Assembly (NCBI GenBank): GCA_963776505.1
Contig: CAVZNH010000046.1
Location: 11,315-75,314 of the forward strand
Length of the DNA: 64,000 nt
Source: JAMXLO01 sp963776505
GTDB lineage: Bacteria > Pseudomonadota > Alphaproteobacteria > Acetobacterales > Acetobacteraceae
Reading direction: 5' to 3'
Both the position numbers and the translations under genes were made by a program. Shown piece by piece: positions 8,084-18,027 of the stretch (position 1 is its first letter; the number at the start of each line of letters is the position of its first letter). The notes under the pieces are model-generated. The model saw only the letters and a list, made by a program, of their open reading frames with translations, made no database searches and was not told where the DNA came from.

Positions 8084-10184
8084 ATGCCCGACGCCAGATT
8101 TGCCGGTCTCACGCCACTTTTCGCACCTCGCTCGGTCGCCGTGTTGGGTGCTTCCAGCGATCCCACGCGCATCAGCGGACGGCCGCTGGCCTACATGAAG
8201 GCGCAAGGCTTTCAGGGCGGACTGTATCCGATCAATCCGAATCGCGCCGAGGTACAGGGGCTGAAGGCCTATCCGTCGATTGCCGATCTGCCGGAGACGC
8301 CTGACGTTGCCATTGTCGCCATTGCGGCCGAGATCGCCGAGAACTCGATCAGCGAGCTGGCGGCGCGCGGTGTGAAGGCCGCGGTGATGTTCACCGCCGG
8401 CTTCGCGGAGATGGACGAGGCGGGCGAGGCCGCGCAGCACCGCATGGTCGCGGTGGCGCGCAAGCACGGCATGCGCATCCTCGGACCCAACTGTCTCGGC
8501 GTGTTCGATTCACGCACTGCCTACTACGCGACGTTCTCCTCGTCGTTCGACAGCGGCTGGCCGGTGCCCGGACGTATCGGCATCGCGTCGCAATCGGGCG
8601 CGTACGGCACGCATCTCTACACGCTGGCGCGCAATCGCGGCATCGGTGCGTCGCTGTGCATCATGACCGGCAACGAGGCGGACGTGACGGTGGGCGAATG
8701 CATCGGCTGGCTGGCGGAAAGTCCCGACGTTGACGTGATCGCGGTGTACGCCGAGGGCATTCGCGAGGCACCTGGCCTGATCGCCGCGTTCGAGGCGGCA
8801 CGCGCGGCGAAGAAGCCGATCGTCATGCAGAAGGTCGGCCGCAGTGAACTTGGCGGCAAGGCGGCGAAGTCGCACACCGCGTCGATCGCCGGCGACGATG
8901 CGGTGACCGAAGCCGTCATGGCGGAGTTCGGCGTGGTGCGCGCGCGCAATTCGGAGGAGATGCTGGACATCGCGCACACCGCAACCCGGAAGATATATCC
9001 GGCGCGCAATACGTTGGGCGTGATCACGGTGTCCGGCGGCGCGGGCGTGCTGATGAGCGACGTCGCGGATGCGGTCGGTCTGCCGATGCCGGAGATGCCC
9101 GCGGATACGCAGAAGATGCTGCGCGACCTGGTGCCGTTCTGCGCGCCGCGCAATCCGGTGGACGCCACCGCGCAGGTCAGCAACAACGTCGCACTGATCG
9201 AGACCTTCACCGAGGCGATGGTCAAGGATGGCGGCTACGCGTCGGTGCTGGGTTTCTTCAGCATGACCGCATCGTCGCGACGCTGGCCGGGGATTCGCGA
9301 GCAGATCAACAAGGTGCGCGAACGCTATCCTGACCGGCTCTACGCCTTGTCGGTGATAACCACGGAAGAACGCCGCGCCGAGTTGGAAACTGATGGCTGG
9401 TGCGTGCACGAGGATCCGACGCGCGCGGTGACGGCGATTGCCGCGATGGGCCGGTATGGCGCCGCGTTCGCCATGCCACCACCGGCTCCTGCGCCGCGCG
9501 TGCCGCCGGTCGCGCTGCCGGATACGACGCCGAGTGAGGCTGAGGCGAAGCGGTTGCTCGCGTCCGCCGGCATCCAGTCCGCGCCGGAGCAGGCGTGCGA
9601 CAGTGCCGACGCGGCGGTGGCGGCGGCTGAACTCTTCGGCTTCCCGGTGGTGATGAAGATCCTGTCGCCGGACATCGTGCACAAGTCGGAAATCGGTGGC
9701 GTGCTGCTGAACGTTGCCGATGTGGCCGCGGTGCGCGATGGCTACGATCTGCTGATCGCGCGGGCGAAACGTGCGGCGCCGACGGCGCGCATCGAAGGCG
9801 TGTTGGTGGCGAAGCAGTTGCAGGGCGGCGTGGAGTGCATCCTTGGCATCCACCGCGATCCGGTGTTCGGGCCGATCGCGATGTTCGGGCTCGGCGGCAT
9901 CTTCGTCGAGGTGATGAAGGACGTGGTGTTCCGCCGCTGTCCATTCGGCGACGATGTGGCGGAGCAGATGATCCGCTCGATCAAGGGCGCGCCGCTGCTG
10001 TTGGGCGCACGCGGCCGGCCGCGCACCGACATCAAGGCGCTGGCGCACATGCTGGCGCGACTGTCGGCCTTCGCGCATTCGCGCGGGACCGCGGTTGGCG
10101 TCGATCGATCTCAATCCGGTGTTCGCCATGCCCGAGGGGCACGGGGCGTTCGCCGTGGATGCGGTGGTCGAGATCGGCAGTTAA
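8084..10184 (+). CDS. NDP-forming acyl-CoA synthetase (acetate--CoA ligase type), one frameshift
   Basis: About 700 residues in the arrangement CoA-binding domain (LFAPRSVAVLGASSDPTRI), succinyl-CoA-ligase-like domains (IASQSGAYGTHLY, GNEADVTVGECIGWLAESP, MQKVGRSELGGKAAKSHTAS), and a C-terminal ATP-grasp domain (FPVVMKILSPDIVHKSEIGG, GPIAMFGLGGIFVEV). It makes an acyl-CoA from a free acid with cleavage of ATP to ADP. Near 10083-10100 the frame shifts by one extra base; the natural tail LASIDLNPVFAMPEG then runs to TAA at 10182. Without correction the ORF would run into nonsense to 10231. First gene of a run that continues to the aldo/keto reductase, with 43 bases to the next start. Pimeloyl-CoA ligase is another possible substrate assignment. 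Confidence 0.85.
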
Positions 10185-10227
10185 GTTGCTCCAGGACTGA
10201 CGGCAACGCCCGGAGGAATTGCAGCGC

Positions 10228-10911
10228 ATGATCAACAAGATCGTCCAGTCCGTGGCCGAGGCCATGGCGGGCATCAAGGATGGTTCAACCGTGCTGATCG
10301 GTGGCTTCGGCGCCGTCGGCCAGCCGAACGCGTTGATCGACGGACTGATCGAGCAGGGTGCAACTGACCTCACCGTCGCGGCCAACAATGCAGGCGTCGG
10401 TCGTATCGGCCTGGCGCGCCTGATGGACCTGGGGCGCGTGCGGAAGATCATCTGCTCGTTCCCGCGGTCATCCGATCCGGTGGTGTTCGAAACGCTGTAT
10501 CGCGCCGGGAAGATCGAGCTGGAGATCGTGCCGCAGGGCACGCTCGCCGAACGCATGCGCGCCGCGGGCGCCGGCGTGCCGGCCTTCTTCACCGCGACCG
10601 GCGTCGGCACCAAGATGGCCATGGGCAAGGAGACGCGCGAGTTCGAGGGTCGCAGCTACGTGATGGAGCGCGCGCTGCCCGGCGATGTCGCGCTGGTCGA
10701 GGCATGGGAGGCCGATCGCTGGGGCAACCTGACGTTCATGGAGTCGGGCCGCAATTTCAATCCCGTGATCGCGATGGCGGCAAAGCTGACCATCGTGCAG
10801 ACACAGCACGTCCGTGAGCTAGGCGAGATCAATCCGGACCACGTGGTGACGCCGGGCATCTTCGTGGACCGCGTGCTGCATGTGCCTTACGGTGATCCGA
10901 CCGGTTTCTGA
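10228..10911 (+). CDS. 3-oxoacid/3-oxoadipate CoA-transferase subunit A
   Basis: 227 residues. Class I CoA-transferase alpha subunit: DGSTVLIGGFGAVGQPNALI matches the family G-G-F-G-x-x-G-x-P motif, and DLTVAANNAGVG and LEIVPQGTLAERMRAAGAG are typical of PcaI/ScoA. ATG 10228 has ggagga 10 bases upstream; a TTG at 10219 is too close to that site. It pairs with the subunit B gene 12 bases downstream. Transfers CoA from succinyl-CoA to a 3-oxo acid; whether the substrate is 3-oxoadipate, acetoacetate or another acid is not decided by the sequence. Confidence 0.9.
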   Translation: MINKIVQSVAEAMAGIKDGSTVLIGGFGAVGQPNALIDGLIEQGATDLTVAANNAGVGRIGLARLMDLGRVRKIICSFPRSSDPVVFETLYRAGKIELEIVPQGTLAERMRAAGAGVPAFFTATGVGTKMAMGKETREFEGRSYVMERALPGDVALVEAWEADRWGNLTFMESGRNFNPVIAMAAKLTIVQTQHVRELGEINPDHVVTPGIFVDRVLHVPYGDPTGF

Positions 10912-10923
10912 CAGGAGGCAGCG

Positions 10924-11586
10924 ATGCCCGATACCGCTGTGACCGACATCAAGCCGCTGAGCCGCGTCGAGATGGCCGCGCGCGTGGCACGCGACATCCC
11001 CGAGGGCTGGTATGTCAATCTGGGGATTGGCATCCCAACCGCGGTCGCCGACCACGTGCCGCTCGAGCGCGAGGTCATTTTCCACTCTGAGAACGGCGTG
11101 CTGGGCATGGGGCCGGCGCCGCCGAAGGACAAGATCGATCCTTGGCTGATCAATGCCGGCAAGCAGTATGTCACGCTGCGTCAGGGCGGCAGCTTTTGCC
11201 ATCATGCGGACAGCTTCTCGATGATCCGTGGCGGACATCTCGATCTGTGCGTGCTGGGCGCGTTCCAGGTCGCGGAGAATGGCGACATCGCCAACTGGGC
11301 AACGAGCGAGAACGACACAGCGCCCGCGGTCGGCGGCGCGATGGACCTCGCTGCCGGGGCTAAGCGGTTGTGGGTGATGATGGAGCACACAACCAAGGAC
11401 GGCACGTCCAAGCTGGTGCACCGCTGCTCATATCCGCTGACGGCGGTCGGCGCAGTGAAGCGCGTTTATACCAATCTGGCGGTGCTCGACGTCACCGAGC
11501 GTGGCTTCCTGGTTCTCGACATTGCGCCGGGCGTGACGTTCGACGCGTTGCAGGCACGCACGGACGCGCCGCTGCATCGCACCTGA
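10924..11586 (+). CDS. 3-oxoacid/3-oxoadipate CoA-transferase subunit B
   Basis: 220 residues. Beta subunit with the catalytic Glu in SENGVLGMGPAPP and the characteristic G-W-Y-V-N-L-G-I-G-I-P-T. Later GGHLDLCVLGAFQVAENGDI and MEHTTKDGTSKLV match the family. Starts 12 bases after subunit A, with aggaggcag before the ATG. The two subunits form an A2B2 enzyme. Followed by 61 bases with a C/G-rich hairpin. Confidence 0.9.
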   Translation: MPDTAVTDIKPLSRVEMAARVARDIPEGWYVNLGIGIPTAVADHVPLEREVIFHSENGVLGMGPAPPKDKIDPWLINAGKQYVTLRQGGSFCHHADSFSMIRGGHLDLCVLGAFQVAENGDIANWATSENDTAPAVGGAMDLAAGAKRLWVMMEHTTKDGTSKLVHRCSYPLTAVGAVKRVYTNLAVLDVTERGFLVLDIAPGVTFDALQARTDAPLHRT

Positions 11587-11626
11587 CCCTCTCCCCCCGA
11601 CCTCCTCCCGCAAGGGAGGGCCAGTT
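11583..11626. repeat. C-rich/G-rich intergenic hairpin
   Basis: The bases after the subunit B stop contain CCTCCC-gcaa-GGGAGG, a short hairpin. A very similar one, CCCCTCCC-gcga-GGGGAGGGG, occurs at 26614-26640. This looks like a small dispersed intergenic motif. Confidence 0.35.
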
Positions 11627-11647
11627 TAGTAGTTTGGAGCAGTCGGC

Positions 11648-12700
11648 ATGATGGATCCGCTCGAACATCTGCAGATGCTGAAAGACAGCGCGGCGGGGAT
11701 TGCGCCGCGCAAGGGCGATCTGAAGCGGATCCGAGCGCTGCGCTTCACCGAGCCGGGCTTCGATCGCGAGAAGTGGCGTGAGATGTGCGAAATGGGCTGG
11801 CTCGGCTTGCTCATTGCCGAAGACGCCGGTGGCTCAGGTCTCGGCGCACGCGAGTTCTGTGGCCTGGCTGAGGAACTCGGCTCCGGTCTTGTGCCGGAGC
11901 CACTGATCGCGGCTGCGATGGCGGCGCAGCTGCTGCCGCCCGATCACCTCGCGCCCGTGCTGGCCGGCGAGCGCATCGTGCTCCCGGCGTGGCAGGAGAA
12001 GCCGAACAGCCTCGACCTGATTGGCGACGCGGTCCTTCGCGATGGCACGCTGAGCGGGCGCAAGGTGTTCATCCCGATGGCGGCAGGCGCCGATGCGTTC
12101 CTGGTCACCGTGCCGGGTGGGCTCGCGCTGGTGGAACGCGACGCACCGGGTGTATCGCTGGAAATCGCGGAGACACAGGATGGCGGCAACTTCGGGACCT
12201 TGATCCTCGATAACGCGCCGGCGGAGGCGATCGAAGGCGACGCGACCGAGGCGCTGGAACAGAGCATCATGGCGAGCTCCGCCTACCTGTACGGGCTGAT
12301 GGACCGAGCCTTCGAGATCACGCTCGACTACATGAAGACGCGCGAGCAGTTCGGCCGCAAGATCGGCGCCTTCCAGGCGCTGCAGCATCGCGCGGTCGAT
12401 ATGCAGATTCAGGTCTCGCTGACGCGCGCGACGATCGGCACCGCGTCCTATGCACTGGACAACGCGCCAACGCTCGGACAGCGCCAGGCGGCGGTGTCGC
12501 GTGCCAAGGTGCGTGCCTCGGACGCCGCGATGGTGGTGACGCGCGCCTGCATCCAGTTGCACGGCGGCGTCGGCTACACCGATGCCTACGATATCGGCCT
12601 GTTCTTGCGCAAGGCGATGGTGCTGTCACCGCTCTACGGTTCGCCGTCCGTGCATCGCCGACGCTTCCGTACAGTGGCGCCCGAGGTCATCGATGAGTGA
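11648..12700 (+). CDS. Acyl-CoA dehydrogenase
   Basis: 350 residues. FAD-dependent dehydrogenase of the acyl-CoA dehydrogenase superfamily: N-terminal helical part (EMGWLGLLIAEDAGGSGLG), a middle beta domain, and the C-terminal helical bundle with MKTREQFGRKIGAFQALQHR and IQLHGGVGYTDAYDIG. It is shorter than typical 380-residue members, with a reduced beta domain, as in the small-subunit members of steroid or fatty-acid side-chain systems. ATG 11648 follows a weak site. Sits in the acyl-CoA operon, probably oxidising the CoA ester produced by the upstream enzymes. Catalytic base not certain. Confidence 0.85.
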   Translation: MMDPLEHLQMLKDSAAGIAPRKGDLKRIRALRFTEPGFDREKWREMCEMGWLGLLIAEDAGGSGLGAREFCGLAEELGSGLVPEPLIAAAMAAQLLPPDHLAPVLAGERIVLPAWQEKPNSLDLIGDAVLRDGTLSGRKVFIPMAAGADAFLVTVPGGLALVERDAPGVSLEIAETQDGGNFGTLILDNAPAEAIEGDATEALEQSIMASSAYLYGLMDRAFEITLDYMKTREQFGRKIGAFQALQHRAVDMQIQVSLTRATIGTASYALDNAPTLGQRQAAVSRAKVRASDAAMVVTRACIQLHGGVGYTDAYDIGLFLRKAMVLSPLYGSPSVHRRRFRTVAPEVIDE

Positions 12701-12740
12701 CGCATTGCGCTACAAGTGGACTGACGAGCGGTACGTTTAG
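12693..12740 (+). other. 15-codon mini-ORF overlapping the dehydrogenase stop
   Basis: ATGAGTGA overlaps the end of the acyl-CoA dehydrogenase and encodes MSDALRYKWTDERYV followed by TAG. It looks like the first residues of a lost gene or a coupling peptide. Nothing else in the 64-base gap before the next gene. Confidence 0.2.
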
Positions 12741-12764
12741 ATCGCCAACCCGAGGAGCCTGACA

Positions 12765-13748
12765 TTGCCCGATGCCATACCGGTCATCGACGTTGCGGAC
12801 TATCTGGCCGGCCGGCCTGGCGCCTTGCGGGCGACTGCACGCCAGGTCGGCGATGCGCTGACAAGCGTGGGGTTTCTGGTCCTGACAGGCCACGACGTGC
12901 CGCAACCGCTGATCGCGCAAACCTTCGCCGAGGCGAAGCGCCTGCACGACCTGCCGATGGCCGGCAAGCTCGCGCTGAAGCTGAACGAGCACAACAACGG
13001 CTATATGGCGATGGGGCGTTACGCGGTGTGGACGTCCGACGTCAACAAGAACGACCAGCCTGACCTGAACGAGGCCTTCTTCATCAAACGAGAACGAGCG
13101 CTGGACGATCCGTTGCGCCGCTCGGGCCGACGCTTCGTCGGCGCCAATGTCTGGCCGGACGAGACGGACCTGCCGCACTTCCGTCGTCGCGCCTTGGACT
13201 ACGCCGATACCATGGATGCCTTCGCGTGTCGTCTGTTGCCAGCAGTTGCCGTGGCGCTCGATCTGCCGCCCGACTGGTTCGATGCGGCATTCCGGCAGAG
13301 TCAGTTCTCGTTCCGGCTGTCGCACTATCCGCCGGTCGCAGCGGCGGCCAACCAGTTCGGCATAGCGCCGCACACGGACAGCAACTTCATGACGTTCCTG
13401 GCACAGACCGACGTGCCGGGTCTGCAGGTGCGCATGCCGTCGGGCGAGTGGCTCGACGTGCCATTCATCCCGGGGTCGTTCGCGGTGAACTCGGGCGACA
13501 TGATGAAGCGCTGGACCAACGGTCGCTTCAAGTCCACGCCGCACCGTGCACTGCCGCCGGTGGGCCGACATCGCTATGCCATTCCGTTCTTCCTCGGCCC
13601 GCAGTTCGACTGGGTGATCGAATGCCTGCCGACCTGCACCGATCCCCATAATCCGCCGCGCTGGGAACCGATCACCTACGCGGCGTGGCAGGAATACTGG
13701 TACGACGCGAACTACGATCCGCAGGCTCAAAAGGATCTGGTGGCATAG
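12765..13748 (+). CDS. Isopenicillin-N-synthase-like 2OG-Fe(II) dioxygenase
   Basis: 327 residues starting at TTG 12765, chosen because gaggag is 7 bases upstream and the protein then begins PDAIPVIDVADYLAG, the typical DIOX_N start. The jelly-roll core has the iron ligands in APHTDSNFMTFLAQ (H-x-D) and a distal His in STPHRALPPVG, with the R-x-S-like 2OG site in GRHRYAIPFFLGP. Family members hydroxylate or desaturate small molecules using 2-oxoglutarate. The SBP gene follows after 11 bases. Substrate unknown; the operon context suggests an organic acid. Confidence 0.85.
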   Translation: MPDAIPVIDVADYLAGRPGALRATARQVGDALTSVGFLVLTGHDVPQPLIAQTFAEAKRLHDLPMAGKLALKLNEHNNGYMAMGRYAVWTSDVNKNDQPDLNEAFFIKRERALDDPLRRSGRRFVGANVWPDETDLPHFRRRALDYADTMDAFACRLLPAVAVALDLPPDWFDAAFRQSQFSFRLSHYPPVAAAANQFGIAPHTDSNFMTFLAQTDVPGLQVRMPSGEWLDVPFIPGSFAVNSGDMMKRWTNGRFKSTPHRALPPVGRHRYAIPFFLGPQFDWVIECLPTCTDPHNPPRWEPITYAAWQEYWYDANYDPQAQKDLVA

Positions 13749-13759
13749 AGGAGGCAGAC

Positions 13760-15349
13760 ATGAGACGCAGGAACCTGCTGGCGGGCAGCGCGGCGCTTGC
13801 CACGCTCGGTACGACGGTTTTGGCGCGTCCCGCGATAGCCCAGGGTGCGTCAGCCAAGGTGCTGCGCTTCGTGCCACAGGCCGACCTGGCAAACCCTGAT
13901 CCGATCTGGACCACAGCGACGGTGGCGATCAATCACGGCTACATGGTGTGGGACACGTTGTACGGTATCGACGATGCGCTGATCGGCAAGCCGCAGATGT
14001 GCGCCGGCCACGAAGTATCCAGTGACGAGCTCACCTGGACTTTCACCCTGCGCGACGGGTTGAAATTCACCGATGGTGAGCCGGTGCGCGGCATCGACTG
14101 CACCACCTCTATCGCACGCTGGGCAGTGAAGAACCCATTCGGCCAGCAGCTTGCGGCGCAGATCGAGGAGATGAAGCCGCTGGATGACAAGCGCTTCCAG
14201 ATCAGGCTGAAGAAGCGCTTCCGCCAGATGGCCTATGCACTGGGCTCGCAAGGCTGCTTCATCATGCCGGAGCGGATAGCGAAGACGCCGGCCAGCGAGC
14301 AGATCAAGGAATACATCGGCTCGGGTCCGTTCATCTTCAAACGCGACGAATGGCGGGCCGGCGCGAAGGCAGTCTACGTAAAGAACGCCGACTATGTGCC
14401 GCGCCAGGAGAAGCCGGAGTATTTCTCCGGCGGCAAGGTGGTGAATTTCGACCGCGTGGAGTGGATCGTGCAGCCTGATCCCGCCACCGCGTCAGCAGCC
14501 CTGCAGACCGGCGAGGTCGATTGGCTGGAATTCCCCTTGCTCGATCTGCTGCCGATGCTGCGCAAGTCCGACGGGTGCGATGTGGTGCGCTACGATCCGC
14601 TCGGCGCACTGGCGATCATCGCGTTCAATCATCTGTACCCGCCGTTCGACAATCCGAAGCTGCGGCGCGCGCTGCTGCCGGCGATCGACCAGAGGGACTA
14701 TGTCACTGCCTGGGTTGGCGAGCAGGCCGATCTGGGCACCTATCCGGTGGGCTTCTTCACGGCCCATTCGCCGATGGCGAACGATGCGGGAATGGCAGAG
14801 CTCACGTCGCCCCGCGATCTTGCGCTTGCGAAGAAGCTGGTTGCTGAGAGTGGCTACCAGGGCGAGAAGATCGTGATGATGGCGCCTTCCGACCAGCCCT
14901 CGATTGTCGCGCCGTCGCAGGTGTCGCGCGATCTGTTTGTGAAGCTGGGATTGAATGTCGATTACCAGGTGATGGACTGGGGCACGCTGGTCGCGCGGCG
15001 GGCCAAAATGGACCCGCCGTCGCAGGGTGGTTGGAATGTGTTCCACACCACGTGGGGCGGGCTGGCGACATCGAATCCAGGCAGTTCATATCCGCTGCGT
15101 GGCAATGGCAAGGGCGGTTGGTTCGGCTGGCCGACGGACGTGAAGAGGGAGGAATTGCGCGATCAGTGGTTCGACACATCCGATGTCGGGGATCAAAAGA
15201 AGATCTGCGAGCAGATACAATTGGAAGCATTCCAGAGCATCCCGTTCATACCGTTGGGCCAGTGGTACTATCCCTGGGCAATCCGCAAGGACCTGACTGA
15301 CTTCGTGAAGTGTGCGGCGGTGCTGTTCTGGGGCGTACGACGGGCGTGA
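13760..15349 (+). CDS. ABC transporter substrate-binding protein, family 5 (dipeptide/oligopeptide type)
   Basis: About 529 residues. A Tat-like signal (MRRRNLLAGSAALATLG, ending ARPAIAQ) precedes the mature protein, which has the SBP_bac_5 features LTWTFTLRDGLKFTDGEPV, GSGPFIFKRDEWRAG and PDPATASAALQTGEVDWLEF. It would capture a peptide, nickel chelate or other polar solute in the periplasm. No permease or ATPase genes are nearby, so it either works with a distant transporter or is an orphan. aggaggcag precedes the ATG; gaps of 11 bases on either side place it in the operon. Confidence 0.9.
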   Translation: MRRRNLLAGSAALATLGTTVLARPAIAQGASAKVLRFVPQADLANPDPIWTTATVAINHGYMVWDTLYGIDDALIGKPQMCAGHEVSSDELTWTFTLRDGLKFTDGEPVRGIDCTTSIARWAVKNPFGQQLAAQIEEMKPLDDKRFQIRLKKRFRQMAYALGSQGCFIMPERIAKTPASEQIKEYIGSGPFIFKRDEWRAGAKAVYVKNADYVPRQEKPEYFSGGKVVNFDRVEWIVQPDPATASAALQTGEVDWLEFPLLDLLPMLRKSDGCDVVRYDPLGALAIIAFNHLYPPFDNPKLRRALLPAIDQRDYVTAWVGEQADLGTYPVGFFTAHSPMANDAGMAELTSPRDLALAKKLVAESGYQGEKIVMMAPSDQPSIVAPSQVSRDLFVKLGLNVDYQVMDWGTLVARRAKMDPPSQGGWNVFHTTWGGLATSNPGSSYPLRGNGKGGWFGWPTDVKREELRDQWFDTSDVGDQKKICEQIQLEAFQSIPFIPLGQWYYPWAIRKDLTDFVKCAAVLFWGVRRA

Positions 15350-15360
15350 AGGAGAATACT

Positions 15361-16308
15361 GTGGAAAAGCGCAAACTCGGCCGCTCCGGCATCGAGATAT
15401 CGCCGGTCATGTTCGGCGGCAATGTGTTCGGCTGGACGGCCGATGAGGCGACCTCGTTCAAGCTGCTCGATGCCTGCGTCGCAGGCGGCATCAACGCGAT
15501 CGACACCGCGGACGTGTATTCGGTGTGGGCGCGCGGCCATCAGGGCGGCGAGTCAGAGACCGTGATCGGCAACTGGCTGAAGCAACGCGGCAAGCGGGAC
15601 GATGTGGTCATCGCCACCAAGGTCGGTGCTCAGATGGGCTCCGGCGACAAGGGACTGTCGCGTGCCTGGATCATGAAGGAGGCCGATGCGTCGCTGAAGC
15701 GACTGCAGACCGACGTGATCGATCTCTACCAGGCGCACCGCGACGATCCCGAAACGCCGCAGGAGGAAACGGCACAGGCGTTCGCTGACCTGGTGAAGCA
15801 GGGCAAGGTCCGCGCAATCGGCGCATCCAACTTCACCGCCGCGCGGCTGAAATCGGCGATCGAGATCAGCAAGGCGCACGGCCTGCCGCGCTATGAATCG
15901 CTCCAGCCGCACTACAACCTGGTGGAGAGGCCGGCGTTCGAGGCGGAACTCGAAGCTCTGTGCGTGGCGGAAGGTCTTGGCGTGATAAACTACTATGCGC
16001 TGGCCGCCGGCTTCCTCACCGGCAAGTACCGCTCGGAGGCAGACCTGCGCAAGAGCCGACGCGGCGGCGGCGTTAAGCAGTACCTCGACGAACGTGGCCT
16101 TGGCGTGCTGAAGGCGCTGGACGACGTGTCGGCGCGGCACAAGGCGACGCCGGCACAGGTGGCGATCGCCTGGCTGATCGCGCGGCCCTCCGTCACGGCG
16201 CCGATCGCAAGCGCAACCAGTCTGGAGCAATTGCAGGACATCCTGAAGGCGGTCGAGTTGAAGCTCGACAAGCAGGACATCGACAGCCTCAACGCCGCGA
16301 GCGGATGA
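15361..16308 (+). CDS. Aldo/keto reductase
   Basis: 315 residues from GTG 15361 (aaggag 7 bases upstream), giving MEKRKLGRSGIEISPVMFGG. NADPH-dependent TIM-barrel oxidoreductase. Catalytic tetrad visible: Asp and Tyr in NAIDTADVYSVW, Lys in VVIATKVG, His in LYQAHRDDPETP. C-terminal NADP-binding ASATSLEQLQDI. It resembles the YajO/IolS type. Last gene of the acyl-CoA run; an inverse gene (MFS) ends 15 bases further. Confidence 0.9.
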   Translation: MEKRKLGRSGIEISPVMFGGNVFGWTADEATSFKLLDACVAGGINAIDTADVYSVWARGHQGGESETVIGNWLKQRGKRDDVVIATKVGAQMGSGDKGLSRAWIMKEADASLKRLQTDVIDLYQAHRDDPETPQEETAQAFADLVKQGKVRAIGASNFTAARLKSAIEISKAHGLPRYESLQPHYNLVERPAFEAELEALCVAEGLGVINYYALAAGFLTGKYRSEADLRKSRRGGGVKQYLDERGLGVLKALDDVSARHKATPAQVAIAWLIARPSVTAPIASATSLEQLQDILKAVELKLDKQDIDSLNAASG

Positions 16309-16323
16309 ATGCGCGCGCTTCCG

Positions 16324-17874
16324 TCATTCACTCGCCGGCGCCATCTCGGCCGCCGGCGCGTGACGCGGGCGGCGCATCAGCAACAGCAGCAGCAACGCCG
16401 GCATCGTGGTGAAGATCATCAGCACGTAGTCGTCTATGTAGGCGATGATCTGCGCCTGATGATTGACCATCTGGTCGAGCATCATTGAGCCCTGCCGGCT
16501 CGCCGGGTCGAGCCATGCTCGCGTTGAACCCAGCGCCTGCAATGCGCGATTGAAAGGATTGACCGACGCACCGATCGTCTCATGCAAGGCCTGCGCGTTG
16601 TGCGCGAGCAGCGATGTGGTCACCGACACTCCGATCGCGGCGCCGATGTTGCGACCCAGGCTGAACAGCGCGGCACCCTCGGTGCGCAGGCGCGGCGCCA
16701 GCGTCGCAAAGGCAAGCACCTGCAGCGGTGTGAACACGAGACCAAGGCCGGCGCCCTGTACCGCGATGGTGATGACCAGTTCATGCACCGAAACGTCGGG
16801 TGTCCAGCCGGTCATCGTCCAAAACGACCAGCACTGCATCACCAGGCCGATCGCCACGAGCCAGCGCTGATCGAAGCGCGTCAGAAGACGGCCGCACAGT
16901 GTGATGGTGAACAGGTTGCCGATGCCGCGCGGTGCCATCAACAGACCGGCGGTTGCGACCGGGTAATTGGCCAATGTCTGCAACCAGGGCGCCATCAGCG
17001 CGATCGATGAAACCAGCAAAGTGCCGACGGCGAACATCAGCGCGAGGCCCGCGGTGAAATTCACGTCGCGGAACAGCTCCGGTCGGATAAGCGGGCGCGG
17101 CGCCCAGGCCATGTGCACCAGGAACAGGTAGATGCCGAGACCGGCCAGCACGGCCTCAATCATGATCTCGCGCGAGGTGAACCAGTCCTGGTTATTGCCG
17201 CGATCCAGCATTATCTGCAGCGCGCCGATACCAGTGCTGAGCAGAAAGAAGCCGAGCCAGTCGAAGCGCAGATGGCGCTCGCCGTCGCTCTCGTGCATGA
17301 ACAACAGGAGGCCAAGAGCCGCCAGCACGCCGAACGGCAGGTTGATGTAGAACACGTAGCGCCAGTTGTAGGCATCGGTTAGATAGCCGCCGAGCGTCGG
17401 GCCTAGGATGGGGCCGATCATCACACCCATGCCCCATATCGCCATGGCGAAGCCGCGCCGCTCGATAGGGTAGATGTCGAACAGGATCGCCTGTGACAGC
17501 GGCACCAGGGCCGCGCTGCACATGCCTTGCAGCAGGCGGAACACGACGATCTGTTCCAGTGTCTGCGCCGCGCCGCACAGCATCGATGTGATGGTGAAGC
17601 TGATGATGCAGGCGACGAACAGCCGCTTGCGGCCGAAGCGCGCGGCGAGCCAGCCCACCGGCGCCGTCATGATCGCTGCGGCGGTGATGTAGGCGGTGAG
17701 CACCCAGGTGATCTCGTCGTAGCTCGCCGAGAAGCTGCCCTGCATGTAGGGGAGCGCGACGTTGGCGATGGTCTGGTCAAGCGACTGGAGCAGCGTGGCG
17801 CAGATTATGCACGCCGTGATCATGCCGCGGTGCGGTGTGCGCTCCAATAATGTGACGGCGCCGGCGACAGCCAT
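16324..17874 (-). CDS. DHA2 family MFS efflux transporter (EmrB/QacA type)
   Basis: 516 residues with 14 predicted membrane segments, the hallmark of drug:H+ antiporter family 2. Signatures: LLQSLDQTIANVALPYMQG (motif D1), GWLAARFGRKRLF (motif A) and GPILGPTLGGYL (motif C, antiporter). It exports hydrophobic or amphipathic compounds using the proton gradient, normally with an EmrA-type adaptor, but no HlyD/EmrA gene is adjacent. The chosen ATG lacks a clear ribosome binding site. Substrate unknown. Confidence 0.9.
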   Translation of the reverse strand: MAVAGAVTLLERTPHRGMITACIICATLLQSLDQTIANVALPYMQGSFSASYDEITWVLTAYITAAAIMTAPVGWLAARFGRKRLFVACIISFTITSMLCGAAQTLEQIVVFRLLQGMCSAALVPLSQAILFDIYPIERRGFAMAIWGMGVMIGPILGPTLGGYLTDAYNWRYVFYINLPFGVLAALGLLLFMHESDGERHLRFDWLGFFLLSTGIGALQIMLDRGNNQDWFTSREIMIEAVLAGLGIYLFLVHMAWAPRPLIRPELFRDVNFTAGLALMFAVGTLLVSSIALMAPWLQTLANYPVATAGLLMAPRGIGNLFTITLCGRLLTRFDQRWLVAIGLVMQCWSFWTMTGWTPDVSVHELVITIAVQGAGLGLVFTPLQVLAFATLAPRLRTEGAALFSLGRNIGAAIGVSVTTSLLAHNAQALHETIGASVNPFNRALQALGSTRAWLDPASRQGSMMLDQMVNHQAQIIAYIDDYVLMIFTTMPALLLLLLMRRPRHAPAAEMAPASE

Positions 17875-18027
17875 TCGCTAGGGGCCCGGCAAGGGCGGCA
17901 TTGTTTCCTCCGCGCCGCCGTTCGTTGCGGTGGCTGCTCTGTGCAAGTACGGCGCAAAGCGCCGCCCGCCACGTGCGATATTGGTCTATCGACCAGTCGC
18001 GATCAAGCAGCGATCAGAGGGCAGCGA

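Noticed and set aside
8510..10129. Minus-strand open frame of ~539 codons over the acyl-CoA synthetase
   Set aside because: Shadow of the coding strand; His/Arg-rich composition and no recognisable domain.
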